Origin: Bacteroidetes bacterium 4572_114
GTDB taxonomy: Bacteria; Bacteroidota; Bacteroidia; Bacteroidales; 4484-276
Assembly: GCA_002254335.1 (NCBI GenBank)
Contig: NIVA01000121.1
Location: 1-7,081, forward strand
Reading direction: 5' to 3'
DNA length: 7,081 bases
Of this stretch, positions 5,971 through 7,081 are shown piece by piece. Position numbers and translations under genes: made by a program. Under the pieces are notes generated by a model, which saw only the letters and a program-made list of their open reading frames with translations, was not told the origin of the DNA and did no database searches. Position 1 is the first letter of the stretch, and each line of letters starts with the position of its first letter.

Positions 5971-6510
5971 TTAAAACCACCTTGCCGGAATCAAATACGA
6001 CAACATGGTGCTACAGTGGAGCACACATTGGTCGCATATCGAAAGTTCGCCCCTAAGCCGTTTTTTTACCATATCGTCAATCCTATTTTTCAGGGGCTCA
6101 ATTTTAATGTGATTGATCACCTCGGCAGCAAAGGCATACATAAGCAGCAACCGTGCATTCCCGATACCAATACCGCGTGACCTGAGATAAAACATGGCAT
6201 TTTGGTCAAGTTGCCCAACAGTGGCCCCATGGCTGCATTTTACATCATCGGCATAAATTTCGAGAAATGGTTTGCTGTTTACCACAGCTTTATCGGTGAG
6301 CAAAATGTTTTTATTATTTTGGTAGGCAATGGTTTTCTGGGCGTTGCGCCTCACAAGGATGTGCCCGTTGAACACTGCCCTGGCACTGTCGTCAAGGATA
6401 CCTTTAAACAGTTCGTTGCTAATGCAGTTGGGATAAGCATGATCGATAAAAACCTGGTTATCGACGTGTTGGGTCTTATCCATTAGGTAAACGCCCATAA
6501 TATTCGCCAT
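5971..6510 (-). CDS. sufD: SufD, C-terminal part after a frameshift
   Basis: This is the second half of a SufD-like Fe-S cluster assembly scaffold protein, in a different frame from the first half. From the internal Met at 6510 it gives 179 residues; the segment from about ANIMGVYLMDK onward is SufD sequence. Recognisable family motifs are QHVDNQVFIDHAYPNC, SNELFKGILDD, FNGHILVRRNAQKTIAYQNN, LEIYADDVKCSHGATVGQLD, AMFYLRSRGIG, and RLRGELSICDQC near the end. The His in KCSHGAT corresponds to the conserved His of the SufBD interface. The tail has CDQCVLHC, a Cys pattern of the kind I associate with Bacteroidota SufD proteins. The ATG at 6510 is probably not a real start: it lies inside a region that in an intact gene would be mid-protein. 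It converges on the TolC gene across a 60-bp gap. Confidence 0.88.
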   Translation of the reverse strand: MANIMGVYLMDKTQHVDNQVFIDHAYPNCISNELFKGILDDSARAVFNGHILVRRNAQKTIAYQNNKNILLTDKAVVNSKPFLEIYADDVKCSHGATVGQLDQNAMFYLRSRGIGIGNARLLLMYAFAAEVINHIKIEPLKNRIDDMVKKRLRGELSICDQCVLHCSTMLSYLIPARWF

Positions 6511-7081
6511 TAAATTTTACATAATGTTCGTTCCTGATTAGTCCGCCGTTCAGGGTGATGGCGTTTGTGGTGAGGCGGGAATCCCTTTCGAGGTTAAAAA
6601 ATACTGTATTGATCAGGGTGGAATTATTGTTTTTGTTCTGGAGTTTGTAATGGTCCAGCGATGCATTTTCACCCACAAAAGCTTCAGTTACCGTGTTGAC
6701 CAGGCTTCGTTGTTGGTCAACCGAATCGTCGCACTGGACCAATTGCAGTTTACTGTTTTTGCCTAAAATGATAAGGTTGTGGTTCTGTACGAAAATATTC
6801 TTATCATGCTGTATGATATTTACAATCTGCAAAGGTGTGTCAACAATAACATTATCCGGTACCCAAATAAACACCCCATCTGTGGCAAAGGCATTATTCA
6901 ACGAAACGAACCCGCTTTTTTTATCCTCGGCAATCTTGCCGTAATGTTGGCCCACCAAATCGGGATATGCTTCCCGTGCTGCGGCGAGGCTTCCTATAAT
7001 TACCCCGTTACTGCTTTTCTTAATTGGGCCATTTTCAGATATAAACCACCCATTCAATTGGGTAACCATATCGGTTTGCAG
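6476..7081 (-). CDS. sufD: SufD, N-terminal/middle part, truncated by the window edge and by a frameshift
   Basis: This frame is open from the window edge (7081) to a TAA at 6478-6476. Codons before the Met at 7069 are open (L-Q-T-D), so that Met is internal and the true start is outside the window. About 193 residues, up to FNGE at 6503, read as SufD: MVTQLNGWFISENG, GVIIGSLAAAREAYPDLVGQ, LNNAFATDGVFIWVPDN, and LERDSRLTTNAITLNGGLIR before NEHYVKFNGE. The last residues (YYGRLPNG) are out of frame and end at the premature stop. SufD works with SufB and SufC as a scaffold for assembling Fe-S clusters in the cytosol. Counting both halves, about 370 residues are present; I estimate about 70 N-terminal residues are beyond the edge. 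Neighbouring suf genes would be expected there. Confidence 0.88.
   Translation of the reverse strand: MQTDMVTQLNGWFISENGPIKKSSNGVIIGSLAAAREAYPDLVGQHYGKIAEDKKSGFVSLNNAFATDGVFIWVPDNVIVDTPLQIVNIIQHDKNIFVQNHNLIILGKNSKLQLVQCDDSVDQQRSLVNTVTEAFVGENASLDHYKLQNKNNNSTLINTVFFNLERDSRLTTNAITLNGGLIRNEHYVKFNGEYYGRLPNG
6503..6508 (-). other. Probable sufD frameshift site at a GGCGAA microhomology
   Basis: On the minus strand the sequence reads AAT GGC GAA in the first frame, while the same bases read A-TGG-style in the other frame as ATG GCG AAT ATT ATG. Homology to SufD passes from the first frame (FNGE) to the second (ANIMGVYL) exactly here. As I recall Bacteroidota SufD proteins, about three more residues (of the type GCE) normally sit between 'GE' and 'AN'. 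A 14-nt deletion between two GGCGAA copies would remove them and shift the frame as seen. A sequencing or assembly error is the main alternative. Confidence 0.6.

Noticed and set aside
6202..6486. Plus-strand open frame inside sufD
   Set aside because: The minus strand here carries unmistakable SufD motifs; the plus-strand translation matches nothing I recognise.

Overview
The window looks like a chromosomal segment of a Bacteroidota (Bacteroidetes) bacterium, probably of a Bacteroidales/Marinilabiliales-like lineage. This rests on the protein flavour (MoxR C-terminus, SufD with a Cys-rich tail, split ABC efflux permease, TolC with N-terminal SFGQ-type export signal), on genes that lack Shine-Dalgarno sites, and on short-period repeat arrays in the gaps. 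The assignment is by recognition, not by a database search.

Layout, left to right: (1) the last 44 codons of a MoxR-family AAA+ ATPase (1-135, +). (2) A repeat-filled gap (136-342) with a 10-bp array and an oppositely oriented 14-bp array meeting at an 8-bp inverted repeat. (3) A HlyD/MacA-like periplasmic adaptor (343-1590, +). (4) A 330-bp gap made almost wholly of two different arrays that both have an exact 8-bp period. (5) A MacB/FtsX-type permease (1921-3234, +) whose TTG start codon lies inside the last unit of the second array. (6) An 8-bp overlap into a 366-residue protein with S1-like RNA-binding domains (3227-4327, +). (7) A TolC-family outer membrane channel (4432-5910, +). (8) A short convergent gap with a hairpin. 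(9) On the minus strand, sufD, incomplete at the window edge and broken by a frameshift near 6503-6508 (5971-7081).

Adaptor, permease and TolC together make three of the four parts of a tripartite ABC export machine (inner-membrane permease, periplasmic adaptor, outer-membrane channel). The fourth part, the ATPase, is not encoded here. The S1-domain protein sits inside this cluster without an obvious mechanistic link. It is more A/T- and lysine-rich than its neighbours, although its start overlaps the end of the permease gene.

The most unusual content is between genes: 8-bp-period arrays that create a start-like NTG triplet at nearly every unit and finally supply the permease start codon, and a sufD break that fits an out-of-frame deletion between GGCGAA microhomologies. 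I see no insertion sequence, tRNA, rRNA or CRISPR array. No complete novel defence or biosynthetic system is supported by this window.
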